Below are positions 1 through 7,755 of a stretch of 64,000 nt of DNA, piece by piece. Below the pieces are notes generated by a model. It was not told the origin of the DNA. It was given only the letters and a program-made list of their open reading frames with translations, and did no database searches. Position numbers and translations under genes: made by a program. Origin of the DNA: CAWDVH01 sp963805705 (GTDB lineage Bacteria; Actinomycetota; Actinomycetes; Streptosporangiales; Streptosporangiaceae); the NCBI GenBank assembly GCA_963805705.1, contig CAWDVH010000001.1:2418001-2482000 (forward strand). Direction: 5' to 3'. Position 1 is the stretch's first letter, and each line of letters opens with the position of its first letter.

Positions 1-789
1 TTCGCCGGCGGGGTGCCGTGCCCGCCGTTCTCGATCGCGGGCAAGCAGCTCGGCGCTGACGACGACCGCGACCTGTTCCCGCAGGCCCTGCGCCTGGTCG
101 AGGAGTGCGAGCCCACTGCCGTCATGCTCGAGAACGTCCGCGGCCTGTCGACCGCCCGCTTCGCGCACTACCGCGAGCAGGTGCTGCGCCGCCTTCAGGA
201 GCTTGGCTACCAGGCCGACTGGCAGGTGCTCAACGCCAGCGAGTTCGGCGTGCCGCAGCTGCGCCCCCGCTTCATCCTGGTGGCCATGAAGACGTCCGCC
301 TACGACCGTTTCGAATGGCCGTGCCCGGTCAGGACGCCGCCGACCGTCGGGCAGACTCTGCACGCTCTGATGGCGGCCGACGGCTGGCCGGGCGCCGATG
401 CGTGGGCCAGCCAGGCCAACGGCATCGGCCCGACCCTGGTCGGCGGCTCCCGCAAGCACGGCGGTCCTGATCTTGGCCCCACCCGGGCCCGCGAGGGCTG
501 GCTCAAGCTGAACGTCGACGGCAAGGGCCTGGCCGACGCGCCGCCACGGGCCAGCGACCCGGCCGGGCACATTCCGAGGCTGACGCTGCCGATGGCCGCC
601 GCCATCCAGGGCTTCCCGCCGGACTGGCGATTCTCGGGACGCAAGACGTCCGGATACCGCCAGATCGGCAATGCGTTCCCGCCGCCCGTCGCGCTGGCGG
701 TCGGCGCCAGCATCCGCTGCGCGATCGAGGCCGCCGGGCTGGACGGCACCGGCGCGGCCTCCGCCGAGCGCCTGCTGCGCGCCGTCTGA
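1..789 (+). CDS. C5 cytosine DNA methyltransferase, 3' part (NaeI-type modification enzyme)
   Basis: Partial: the frame is open at base 1, so the N-terminus with the AdoMet-binding motif I is outside the window. Visible in order: motif IV PCPPFS with the catalytic Cys (codon at 19-21), motif VI ENVRGL, motif VIII QLRPRF, a target-recognition region, and the C-terminal motif GNAFPPPVA. This is the standard layout of m5C methyltransferases. It ends 9 bases before a NaeI-type endonuclease gene on the same strand, so it is probably the cognate protecting enzyme, methylating a C in GCCGGC. The specificity is inferred from the neighbour only. Confidence 0.93.
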   Translation, partial: FAGGVPCPPFSIAGKQLGADDDRDLFPQALRLVEECEPTAVMLENVRGLSTARFAHYREQVLRRLQELGYQADWQVLNASEFGVPQLRPRFILVAMKTSAYDRFEWPCPVRTPPTVGQTLHALMAADGWPGADAWASQANGIGPTLVGGSRKHGGPDLGPTRAREGWLKLNVDGKGLADAPPRASDPAGHIPRLTLPMAAAIQGFPPDWRFSGRKTSGYRQIGNAFPPPVALAVGASIRCAIEAAGLDGTGAASAERLLRAV

Positions 790-798
790 GGGGCCCCG

Positions 799-1791
799 GT
801 GCAGTCCCTGCATCAGCTGACGATGTTCCCGGACCTAGCCGACGCTGAGCACGGACCGCCGCCGGGCGCCGACCCCGAGCTGGACGCGGTACAGGCGGAG
901 CTCAGCCGGCTCGATCCGACCGGGGACACGGTCGCGCGGGTGCTGCGCGACACCCTCGATCAGCTGTATGACGGCCAGCATTCCGGCCGCTTCGAGTACG
1001 ACCAGCTGCGCAAGACCGAGAAGACGCACATGGGCACCCTGGTCGAGATCAACCTGCACCGGCAGTTCGGCTTCGATGACGGTGATGTCACCGACTACCG
1101 GATCGCGGGCATCGAGGTCGACTGCAAGTACTCGATGTCCTACGGCGGCTGGGAGCTGCCGCCCGAGGCCATCGATCACCTGTGCCTGGTCATCACGGCC
1201 AGTGACCAGGAGAGCTCGTGGACCGCTGGATTGCTCCGCGTCCGGGAGTCCTACCTGCGCGGGACGCCCAATCGTGACGCCAAGCGCCAGCTGTCCGCGG
1301 CCAGCCGCCGCCACGTCCGCCCGCTCTGGCCCGCGCACGGGCGCCTGCCCGAGAATCTCCTCGCCCATCTGGATCCGGGCGTCCGGCGCCGCATCTTCAG
1401 CGCCACGGCCGCCCGCGGCCCGCTGCACGGCCAGGCGCGGACCAACGAGCTGTTCCGCTCGGTGCAGCGCCGGATCATCCGGCGGGCCGAGCTGGCCACC
1501 GTCGCGCAGCAGGATGATTTCATGAAGCGCGCCCGCGGGAACGGCGGTGCCCGGACCCAGCTGCGGCCGGAGGGCATTCTCGTGCTGGGACACCAGGACA
1601 GCGACCCGCTGGTGGCCGCGGACCTGGGCCTGCCCGTTCCGTGCAAGGGCGAGTTCATCTCGGCCCGTGTCGTGCCCGCGCGCGCTGACCGCGATGACCC
1701 GGTCGCCTTCATCGAGGGCGGCCGCTGGGCGCTGGCCCGGCCGGATGATCCCTGCTGCCTGGCCCCGGCGGTGCCGAGAAAGCGCCTATAG
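799..1791 (+). CDS. NaeI-type type II restriction endonuclease
   Basis: 330 aa, GTG start behind GAGGGG. The catalytic region lines up with NaeI at a constant offset of 13 residues: T73 (NaeI T60), E83 (E70), D99 (D86), D108 and K110 in VDCK (D95, K97). L56 in QLYDGQ matches NaeI Leu43, the residue of the ligase-like motif whose change to Lys turns NaeI into a topoisomerase/recombinase. NaeI binds two GCCGGC copies and cleaves one, using an N-terminal Endo and a C-terminal CAP-like Topo domain. The residue correspondence is from memory of the family; cleavage of GCCGGC by this protein is inference. It forms a two-gene restriction-modification operon with the upstream methyltransferase. Confidence 0.9.
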   Translation: MQSLHQLTMFPDLADAEHGPPPGADPELDAVQAELSRLDPTGDTVARVLRDTLDQLYDGQHSGRFEYDQLRKTEKTHMGTLVEINLHRQFGFDDGDVTDYRIAGIEVDCKYSMSYGGWELPPEAIDHLCLVITASDQESSWTAGLLRVRESYLRGTPNRDAKRQLSAASRRHVRPLWPAHGRLPENLLAHLDPGVRRRIFSATAARGPLHGQARTNELFRSVQRRIIRRAELATVAQQDDFMKRARGNGGARTQLRPEGILVLGHQDSDPLVAADLGLPVPCKGEFISARVVPARADRDDPVAFIEGGRWALARPDDPCCLAPAVPRKRL

Positions 1792-1792
1792 T
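1787..1792 (+). promoter_or_regulatory. Candidate -10 element (TATAGT) for the SDR gene
   Basis: TATAGT overlaps the endonuclease stop codon and ends 8 bases before the GTG at 1801, which would place the transcript start at or next to the start codon (leaderless). I see no clear -35. Confidence 0.4.
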
Positions 1793-1800
1793 CGTTGGCC

Positions 1801-2607
1801 GTGGCCAAGCCCGCGCACGTCGCCATCGTCACCGGGGCCAATCACGGCATCGGCGCGGCCGCCGCCGCCGCGCTCGCCGCCCGCGGCACCGCCGTGCTCG
1901 CCAGCTACCTGCGGATGGAGGCGCCCCCGGATCCCGGCATCCCCGACCTCTACCGCCGCAACCGCGCGGGTGACGCCGCCGCGCTCACTGATCAGGTCCG
2001 GGCGTCCGGCGGCACCGTCCTGGCGGTCGAGGCCGACCTCGCCGACGCCGCTGCGGCGCCCATGCTGTTTGATACCGCAGAACGCGAACTGGGCGCAGTC
2101 GACATCCTCGTGAACAACGCGTCAGGGTGGCTGGCCGACACGTTCAAGGCCGTCGCAGTGGACAGGCTCGGCCGGTCACTGCAGCCGGTGACGGCCGAGA
2201 CCATCGACCGGCAGTTCGCCGTCGACGCGCGGGCCACGGCCCTGCTGATCGCGGAGTTCGCCCGGCGCCATGCCGACCGGGGCGGTACCTGGGGGCGGAT
2301 CATCTCGCTCACCTCCGGCGACGGGATGGGCTTTCCCGAGGAGGTCTCCTACGGAGCGGCGAAGGCGGCCCTGGTTGCCTACACGCTCTCGGCGGCCATG
2401 GAACTCGCCCCGTCCGGGGTGACCGCCAACGCCGTCGAGCCGCCCGTCACCGACACCGGCTGGGTGACCGACGAGGTAGCCCAGGCGGTCACTGACAGCG
2501 CGACCCTGGTGCACGTCGCCGCGCCCGCCGAGGTCGCCGAGATCATCGCGTTCCTGGCCAGCGACGCGGCCGCCCTGATCACCGGCAACGTCCTGCGCCT
2601 GCGCTGA
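1801..2607 (+). CDS. SDR family oxidoreductase
   Basis: 268 aa classical short-chain dehydrogenase. Cofactor motif TGANHGIG near the N-terminus, NNAS structural motif, catalytic Ser in the SLTSG segment, and the Tyr/Lys pair in SYGAAK. The C-terminal FLASDAAALITGN segment is typical of the family. Substrate is not predictable. GTG 1801 is preferred over TTG 1795 because of the TATAGT placement; no Shine-Dalgarno is seen. It starts 9 bases after the restriction gene but is probably transcribed on its own. It converges on the sulfotransferase gene across a tandem repeat. Confidence 0.88.
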   Translation: MAKPAHVAIVTGANHGIGAAAAAALAARGTAVLASYLRMEAPPDPGIPDLYRRNRAGDAAALTDQVRASGGTVLAVEADLADAAAAPMLFDTAERELGAVDILVNNASGWLADTFKAVAVDRLGRSLQPVTAETIDRQFAVDARATALLIAEFARRHADRGGTWGRIISLTSGDGMGFPEEVSYGAAKAALVAYTLSAAMELAPSGVTANAVEPPVTDTGWVTDEVAQAVTDSATLVHVAAPAEVAEIIAFLASDAAALITGNVLRLR

Positions 2608-2637
2608 TCGAGCCCCGCGCCTGCCCGGCCGGACTGG

Positions 2638-2740
2638 GCCGGACGCTCGCCAGCCGGCCCGGCCGGACGCTAGCCAGCCGGACGCGCGGCCGGACGCTAG
2701 CCAGCCGGACACGAGCCGGCCGGACGCTAGCCGGGCGGAC
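2638..2740. repeat. Four-unit imperfect tandem repeat between convergent genes
   Basis: Units begin GCCGGACGCT(A/C)GCC at 2638, 2662, 2689 and 2719, so the spacings are 24, 27 and 30 bases, growing by 3. The array fills the gap between the SDR stop and the sulfotransferase stop. CCGGC/GCCGG arms could fold, so a bidirectional terminator role is possible. Confidence 0.7.
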
Positions 2741-2756
2741 ACGAGCCGGGCGGACC

Positions 2757-3740
2757 CTAGAAGGCGCGGGGCTGGCCGTTGCGCGCCTGGCGCTGCCCGG
2801 CCGGCCGGGCTCCGACCAGGCCGCCGGAGTCGCCGCGCGGCGCCAGCCAGTCGCTGAAGTCCTCGCCGGTCAGGCGCTCCAGCAGCCGGATGTCGGGCTC
2901 GAACGCCGGGATCAGCGCCCGCCGCTGCTCCCAGGTCAGCGGCTGCCGGGGCGGGCTGTCCCGCTGCACCATCCGCTCCAGCGAACCGGTCATCGCGCCC
3001 ATGCCGGGCAGATGGGCACTCGCCGCGGCGCTGATCCGCAGGACGCGCGACAGTGCCCGGTGGCGGAGCGTTTCGGCTGGGTGGGCAGTCACGTTCTCCC
3101 TGGGAACCTCCGTGACCAGACCTTGCGGCACGTCAAGGAACGCGCAGATCCGGTCGAGCGTCTGGGCCGGCTTGTCCACCAGGGCGCGGTAGCGGAAGAC
3201 GAAGACCTGCTCGGCGGGAAAGACCTCGTACAGGTGCTCCAGCTGCTCGCCGTAGCGGCCGAGCGCGGTGTAGTGCCAGAAGTCCGCCCAGCCCGCGGCG
3301 ATCCGGCGCTCCTCCTGCGCGCAGGCCAGGACCACGTCACCGACCGGATCCAGCCCGGCCGACCACAGGTGGGTCCAGTTCGAGTGCGCCCGCTCCACCG
3401 GGTCACGCAGCACCACGATCAGCCTGGCGTCGGGGATCAGCTCCCGGATCCGGCGGTGCGCGTCCCGGTTGTACAGGTAAAACGGGGTCGACTCGCCGCG
3501 CAGGGCACCGTCCGGCGCGGCCGTGAAGAGTGCCTCGTAGTCCTCCCGCCGCCATACGTGCTCACGGTAGGTCTGCACGTCACCTGGACCGCCCCGGCTA
3601 GGCGGCGGCCCGTCAGTCAGGAAGAACTTGGGCTCCTTGACCGGCGACATGTACAGCGAGGGATGCCGGGCGAGCGCCGCGTGCAAGGCGGTAGTGCCCG
3701 CCTTCGGCGCGCCGGCCACGAAGAATTCCGGCAGGGCCAC
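2757..3740 (-). CDS. Sulfotransferase family protein
   Basis: 327 aa. The N-terminal AGAPKAGTTAL (about residues 9-19) is the 5'-phosphosulfate-binding loop for PAPS, and LIVVLRDPVERAHSNW (about 107-122) is the 3'-phosphate-binding region with the conserved Arg and Ser. These are the two hallmarks of the Sulfotransfer_1/3 fold. It would transfer sulfate from PAPS to an unknown acceptor, perhaps a glycan, lipid or secondary metabolite. GTG start with GAGGAG 6-10 bases upstream. The C-terminal 25 residues are Gly/Arg/Gln-rich and probably disordered. No PAPS-synthesis genes lie nearby. Confidence 0.88.
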   Translation of the reverse strand: MALPEFFVAGAPKAGTTALHAALARHPSLYMSPVKEPKFFLTDGPPPSRGGPGDVQTYREHVWRREDYEALFTAAPDGALRGESTPFYLYNRDAHRRIRELIPDARLIVVLRDPVERAHSNWTHLWSAGLDPVGDVVLACAQEERRIAAGWADFWHYTALGRYGEQLEHLYEVFPAEQVFVFRYRALVDKPAQTLDRICAFLDVPQGLVTEVPRENVTAHPAETLRHRALSRVLRISAAASAHLPGMGAMTGSLERMVQRDSPPRQPLTWEQRRALIPAFEPDIRLLERLTGEDFSDWLAPRGDSGGLVGARPAGQRQARNGQPRAF

Positions 3741-3822
3741 CGTCTCTCCTCAGTGCAGGTGCTGGAGCGGGGGGACAGGTGCTGGAGTTGGGTGCGAGGG
3801 ATCCGCGGAGGTAAAGTCTACT

Positions 3823-3845
3823 ATAGCTATTCTATTAATAGCTAT
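3823..3845. promoter_or_regulatory. AT-rich 9-5-9 inverted repeat upstream of the sulfotransferase
   Basis: ATAGCTATT-N5-AATAGCTAT is a perfect 9-bp inverted repeat in a striking AT-rich patch of an otherwise GC-rich region. It lies about 85 bases before the sulfotransferase start (minus strand). On the minus strand a TATAGT -10-like hexamer overlaps its edge (3819-3824). It looks like an operator within a promoter; the regulator is unknown. Confidence 0.55.
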
Positions 3846-3968
3846 ATCGTTCCGCCCGGCTTGTGTACCCCCCAATACCGGATTCACACGCGCGGGTCCG
3901 GCCGTCGGCGGCACCGAGGCCGGCTGCGGCCGTCACCGGTCCGGCCGACGGCTGGGCTGCGGCACCGC

Positions 3969-4799
3969 CTACTCGATGCCGCGCTCCATCGCGTACCGCA
4001 CGAGCTGTGCCTTGTTGTGCAGTTGCAGCTTGACCAGCGTGTTCTGCACGTGATTCTGGACCGTGCGGGTCGAGAGCACGAGCATGGCCGCGATCTGCGG
4101 ATAGGTCAGCCCCTTGGCCACCAGCCGCAGGATCTGGGTCTCCCGGTCGGTCAGGGCCGGGACCGCGGGCGGGCGCGGGCCAGCGCCGGCGGCGCGGCCG
4201 GAGACGACGTCAGCGGCGCCGCTGGAGGCGCGGTCGGCGGCGAGCCGGCGGAACTCCCCGAGGACCAGGCCGGCCAGCCCGGGGGTGAACACCGCCTGAC
4301 CCGCCGCGGCTGACCGCACCGCGGCGATCAGCTCGCTGAACTGGGCGGACTTGACCAGGTAGCCCGTCGCTCCGGCAGTCATCGCGTCCAGTACGTCCTG
4401 GCGCTCGCCGCTGGCGGACAGCACGAGAACCCGGGCCGGCGGATCGGTCCCGAGCAGCTGCCTGGTGACCTCCGCGCCCGACATGTCGGGCAGATGCAGA
4501 TCCAGCAGTACCACGTCCGGGCGCGTCGCCTTCGCCACCCGCAGCGCCTGCGCGCCGTCGCCCGCGGTGCCGACCACCGCGCAGCCGGCTTCCGCCAGGT
4601 CCCTGGCGACACTCTGGCGCCAGATCGGATGATCGTCGACGACGAGTATCCGCACCGGCGCGTCCGTCCCCGGGGCGCCGGTTCCCGGCGGGCCAGTCTG
4701 CGGCGGGCCAGTTCCCGGCGGGCCAGTCTGCGGCGGGCCAGTCTCCGACGCGTCCGTCCCGGATGGCCCAGTCTCCCGCGGTTCAGTCCCTGGTGACAC
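3969..4799 (-). CDS. macR: NarL/LuxR-family response regulator (MacR-like)
   Basis: 276 aa. Receiver domain from about residue 49 with acidic pair D55/D56, phospho-acceptor D100 in VVLLDLHLPD and K150 in YLVK; LuxR-type HTH at about 205-270 (TDRETQILRLVAKGLT...TVQNHV). Residues 20-47 are an odd TGPPxTGPPGT repeat before the receiver, possibly a linker or a sign that the true start is further in. The GTG start overlaps the 3' end of the sensor gene by 17 bases, so translation is coupled. The name rests on the MacS-like partner and the MacR-like box upstream of the operon. Confidence 0.85.
   Translation of the reverse strand: MSPGTEPRETGPSGTDASETGPPQTGPPGTGPPQTGPPGTGAPGTDAPVRILVVDDHPIWRQSVARDLAEAGCAVVGTAGDGAQALRVAKATRPDVVLLDLHLPDMSGAEVTRQLLGTDPPARVLVLSASGERQDVLDAMTAGATGYLVKSAQFSELIAAVRSAAAGQAVFTPGLAGLVLGEFRRLAADRASSGAADVVSGRAAGAGPRPPAVPALTDRETQILRLVAKGLTYPQIAAMLVLSTRTVQNHVQNTLVKLQLHNKAQLVRYAMERGIE
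4681..4743. repeat. 30-bp tandem repeat coding for the TGPPQTGPPG stretch
   Basis: Two copies of a 30-base unit, each made of two related 15-base halves (GGCGGGCCAGT pattern), lie inside the 5' end of the response regulator gene. Confidence 0.6.
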
Positions 4800-5886
4800 G
4801 CAGCTCCACCTCCGTCCCGTTCCCCGGCGACGACGTCAGGCTGGCCGACCCGCCTGCTTCACGCATCCGCCCGATGATCGACTGCGAGACTCCCAGCCGC
4901 CCGCTCCTGGCCGCCTCGGCCAGCCGGCCGGGCGCGAAGCCAGGGCCGTCGTCGCGGATGCTCACGATCACCGCCGGGCCCTCGTCCTCGACCAGCACCC
5001 ACGCCCTGGCGCCGGGGCTGGCGTGCAGGCGGACATTGTCGAGCGCCTCACTGGTCGCGGCCGCCACCGCCTGAGCGGCGGTCTTGGTCAGCAGCACCGC
5101 TGTGGCCGGGCAGGAAACGGAGATCTGCGCGCTGGTGAACGGCTCGATCAGCGCGCGGACATCGAGCAGTCCCTGGCCGGGGTCGTCATCGGCGGCGCTG
5201 CGGGATACCAGCGTCCGCAGGGCGCTTTCCTGCTCGGCCGCCAGGGCGCCCAGCTCAGCGGCCTCGCCGCCGAGTGCCCGGCCCCGGCTGCTGACCAGAG
5301 CCAGCACCTGCAGGACCGAGTCGTGGATGCCACGGGCGATCCGCTCCCGTTCTGCGATGGCGGCCTCCCGCCGCGCGACCCGGTCTACGTCCGCCTCCGC
5401 TCGCAGCCCGAGGCGCATGACGTAACCGCCGACGCCGCCGGCGATCAGCAGCAGGACGATGCCGCTGAACGTGCTCTGCGGCAGGGCCGGGTGCTCGGCG
5501 AACAGGGCCACTGACATGACCGCCGCGCCGGCCAGCCCCGCCCACGGGCCGCCGGCCACCGCGCAGGCCAGGACCGGCGCGGCCGCCCAGCTCGTCGGCA
5601 AAGTAGGCACGCCCGCGCTGATCCGGGCCCCCGTCTCGATCCACCGGGTGCTGAGAATCACCGCGGCCGCGACGGCGACGTCGGCGCTGATCATCCACCG
5701 AGTGCGGCCCGCGGGGCGCGCATAGGCCGCTACGGTCACGGCCGTCCACACGATCATGATCACCAGCACCACGAGGCCGGCCGCCGGATGGGCGTAGTGA
5801 TCGTGGTTGAGGATGATGAGCGTCCCGGCGTAGATGAGGGTCACGATGCGGAACACCGCGACGACCCGCCACATCTGCTCGGCCAT
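4783..5886 (-). CDS. macS: MacS-like sensor histidine kinase
   Basis: 367 aa from ATG 5886; the frame stays open to 5946. Several membrane segments in the first ~160 residues, then HisKA_3 dimerisation helix with ERERIARGIHDS (phospho-His about 188) and a HATPase domain with N-box EALDNVRLHA and G-box DDGPGFA. The N-terminal MWRVVAVFR and the TLPTSWAAAPVLACAVAGG region match what I recall of the actinobacterial MacS family (MacRS controls membrane-protein genes in Streptomyces). Start 5886 is favoured because TAGCGT sits 7 bases before it (leaderless). Operon with the downstream regulator. Confidence 0.85.
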   Translation of the reverse strand: MAEQMWRVVAVFRIVTLIYAGTLIILNHDHYAHPAAGLVVLVIMIVWTAVTVAAYARPAGRTRWMISADVAVAAAVILSTRWIETGARISAGVPTLPTSWAAAPVLACAVAGGPWAGLAGAAVMSVALFAEHPALPQSTFSGIVLLLIAGGVGGYVMRLGLRAEADVDRVARREAAIAERERIARGIHDSVLQVLALVSSRGRALGGEAAELGALAAEQESALRTLVSRSAADDDPGQGLLDVRALIEPFTSAQISVSCPATAVLLTKTAAQAVAAATSEALDNVRLHASPGARAWVLVEDEGPAVIVSIRDDGPGFAPGRLAEAARSGRLGVSQSIIGRMREAGGSASLTSSPGNGTEVELRVTRD

Positions 5887-5893
5887 GACAGTG

Positions 5894-5899
5894 ACGCTA
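5894..5899 (-). promoter_or_regulatory. Candidate -10 (TAGCGT) for the macSR-like operon
   Basis: On the minus strand TAGCGT ends 7 bases before ATG 5886, the spacing expected for a leaderless mRNA. Confidence 0.35.
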
Positions 5900-5977
5900 T
5901 GCCCGCGGGTACTCGGAAAGCGCACCAGGCTCCATGTCCCGAGCATGGCTGCGCCGCCACAGACGCGCCCGGTCCGA

Positions 5978-6008
5978 AGTACTCAGGTCCGCTGAGTACT
6001 CCTACTCA
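5978..6008. promoter_or_regulatory. MacR-box-like palindromes upstream of the two-component operon
   Basis: TGAGTAC-TC-CTACTCA (5993-6008) matches 13 of 14 fixed positions of the MacR consensus I recall, TGAGTACnnGTACTCA. An extra half site (GTACTCA, 5979-5985) forms a perfect AGTACTCAG-N5-CTGAGTACT inverted repeat with its left arm (5978-6000). It lies about 92-122 bases before the kinase start, so autoregulation is likely. Confidence 0.7.
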
Positions 6009-6079
6009 GCCGGACGGCCGACGGCCAGCCCCGCGCACAGCCCCAGCCGCACAGCCCAGGCGCAGCGTGCCGTCGGCGG

Positions 6080-7015
6080 CTACCGGCGAGCGCGCAGCCG
6101 GATGGCGTCCAGCGGGGGCGCGGCCAGCGGATCACCGTCGTACCCGCCCACGCTGCCAAACCGTCCTTCCCGCCAGTCGGCGACCGCCGCCGTGATCTCC
6201 TCCGGCGTCCGCGCGACAAAGTTCCACCACATCAGCAACGGCTCGCCCAGCGGCACCCCGCCCAGCAGGAACAGCCTGCTGCCGCCCGCCGCCGCCACCG
6301 CGACCTGCTCCCGGCCCTGGCTCAGGTACAGCAGGTTTCCGGGGCGCACCGTGGTCCCCTCTACCTCAGCGGACCCGCTAGTCACGAAGATCACGTGCTC
6401 ATGGGCCGGCGCGAGCGGGATCCTGCCGCGGGCGTCCCGCCCCGCCATGATCTGCGCGCCGACGATCTCGGAGAAGACCCGCGCCGGAGACTGCGCGTCG
6501 CCCAGGGACCCGAGGAACACGGTGATCTCGAAGCCGTCGATCCCCGTCGCGGGCAGGTCGCCGTGATGCTCGAAGGCCGGATCGGCCAGCCGGGCCGCCT
6601 CCGGCAGCGCCACCCAGAGCTGGACTCCGTGCAGCTGCGGGTCATGCTCGGCCGGCGATTCCTCGGAGTGCGCGATCCCGCGGCCCGCCGTCATCAGGTT
6701 CAGCTGGCCGGGCCTGATCATCTGCTCGCTGCCCAGGCTGTCGCGGTGCAGCACGTTGCCGGCGACCAGCCACGTCACGGTCTGCAGCCCGATATGCGGA
6801 TGCGGCGGCACCTGCATCCCGGCCACCCCGTCGACCGACATCGGCCCGTAATGATCGGCGAAGCACCACGCGCCGACGCTGCGCCGCAGCCGCAGCGGCA
6901 GGAGCCGGCGCACGGTCATATCGCCCACCCGTGCGTCCCGCGACCCGCTCAGTTCAAGCCCCGCATTCAAAACGGCCCGCTCGCCTACCTCAAGCTCCGC
7001 ATCGACTGTGCTCAC
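6080..7015 (-). CDS. Pirin family protein
   Basis: 311 aa bicupin. The N-terminal cupin has the pirin signature: PHPHIGLQTVTW, then LHRDSLGS, IRPGQLNLMTAGRGIAHSE; these His/Glu residues bind one metal, usually Fe. The C-terminal pirin domain carries GGVPLGEPLLMWWNFVA. Bacterial pirins are quercetinase-like or act as metabolic or redox regulators, so the role here is open. GTG 7015 is chosen because GGGGAGGAACG precedes it; the frame continues to an ATG at 7117 without a ribosome site. Tail to head after the two-component system. Confidence 0.9.
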   Translation of the reverse strand: MSTVDAELEVGERAVLNAGLELSGSRDARVGDMTVRRLLPLRLRRSVGAWCFADHYGPMSVDGVAGMQVPPHPHIGLQTVTWLVAGNVLHRDSLGSEQMIRPGQLNLMTAGRGIAHSEESPAEHDPQLHGVQLWVALPEAARLADPAFEHHGDLPATGIDGFEITVFLGSLGDAQSPARVFSEIVGAQIMAGRDARGRIPLAPAHEHVIFVTSGSAEVEGTTVRPGNLLYLSQGREQVAVAAAGGSRLFLLGGVPLGEPLLMWWNFVARTPEEITAAVADWREGRFGSVGGYDGDPLAAPPLDAIRLRARR

Positions 7016-7113
7016 CGCAACTCGTTCCTCCCCGGTCCTCGGTCGGCGTGCCGAGATGACAGAAACCGACGATAGATGAGGACTGCGCCTATGGCCACGG
7101 CCCGCGAGCTGCT

Positions 7114-7470
7114 TCATGAACCCACCCGCCGCCGGTCCTCTTCCACTTCGGGCAGGTCAACGTCTCGCAGCCGCAGGACGGGCGGCCTGCGAGAGCCGTC
7201 CTCGTTGTACGGGGATGAGGGATGGCCGTGCGGTAAGTCCCGCAGTCGGCTGCGCATGTCGCGCGGCGAACCTAGTTGCAGATCATTCGAGCTTGGCTTC
7301 GGATCGGTTAAGCCGTTTTCGGCGTCCGGCATCTGTGGCTGGTCGATGCGTACCGGACGCTCCATCGAATTGCACGCGTCGGCGCTTGCTGCTCCCGAGC
7401 CCTCGCTGGCCATGATGTAGTAGTCACCCGGCCGGTAGGCGCGCAGACTGAACAGCGCCGGATCGCTCAC
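7114..7470 (-). CDS. Hypothetical protein with a DLPxGHPSSPYNxDGS motif (intact copy)
   Basis: 118 aa, not assigned to a family. The C-terminal half has RSRLRDLPHGHPSSPYN, DGSRRPPVLRL and DVDLPE; the same pattern recurs in a broken copy at 9308-9665, so this is a small repeated gene family. Hydrophilic, Pro/Arg/Asp-rich, no membrane segment, likely little stable fold. Its GTG start overlaps the stop of the 68-aa gene upstream (GTGA), so the two form a coupled pair. It sits at the left edge of a lower-GC island. Confidence 0.6.
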   Translation of the reverse strand: MSDPALFSLRAYRPGDYYIMASEGSGAASADACNSMERPVRIDQPQMPDAENGLTDPKPSSNDLQLGSPRDMRSRLRDLPHGHPSSPYNEDGSRRPPVLRLRDVDLPEVEEDRRRVGS

Positions 7471-7673
7471 GGCGCATCACCTTCGAGCTTGGCTCGCAGC
7501 TCGTCGAGGCTGCCCGCGCAGTGCACCACGGTCTGGCCCGGCGCCGGATGACTGACCGCCTCCCACATCTCCGTAGCCCTGAGCTGGATCTCATACTCCG
7601 GATGGTCCTGCCTTAACTGGCTGAGCTTGATGCGCGGATCTTGCCGTATCGGAGCCGTCTGGTTCTCTGTCAT
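7467..7673 (-). CDS. Small hypothetical protein, coupled to the DLPxGHPSSPYN gene
   Basis: 68 aa from ATG 7673, preceded by GAGAGG at good spacing. The sequence has IKLSQLRQDHPEYEI and ATEMWEAVSHPAPGQTVVHCAGSLDELRAKL, a mixed alpha/beta small soluble protein. I do not recognise the family. Overlap with the next gene implies translational coupling and perhaps a complex. The frame runs upstream to 7775 but without a ribosome site. Confidence 0.6.
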   Translation of the reverse strand: MTENQTAPIRQDPRIKLSQLRQDHPEYEIQLRATEMWEAVSHPAPGQTVVHCAGSLDELRAKLEGDAP

Positions 7674-7755
7674 ATCGCCTCTCACGGGACCGACTGCTCG
7701 GTGCTTCCCGTCGGGAAGCTTCCTGGGACCGACAGTCCTGCCCAGACAGCCGAGT

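Noticed and set aside
2638..2740. CRISPR array
   Set aside because: Only four imperfect units with no real spacers, growing unit length and no cas genes.
3012..4313. Long plus-strand open frame over the sulfotransferase and response regulator
   Set aside because: Antisense shadow created by high GC; Arg/Gly/Pro-rich, no motif, and the opposite strand holds clear family motifs.
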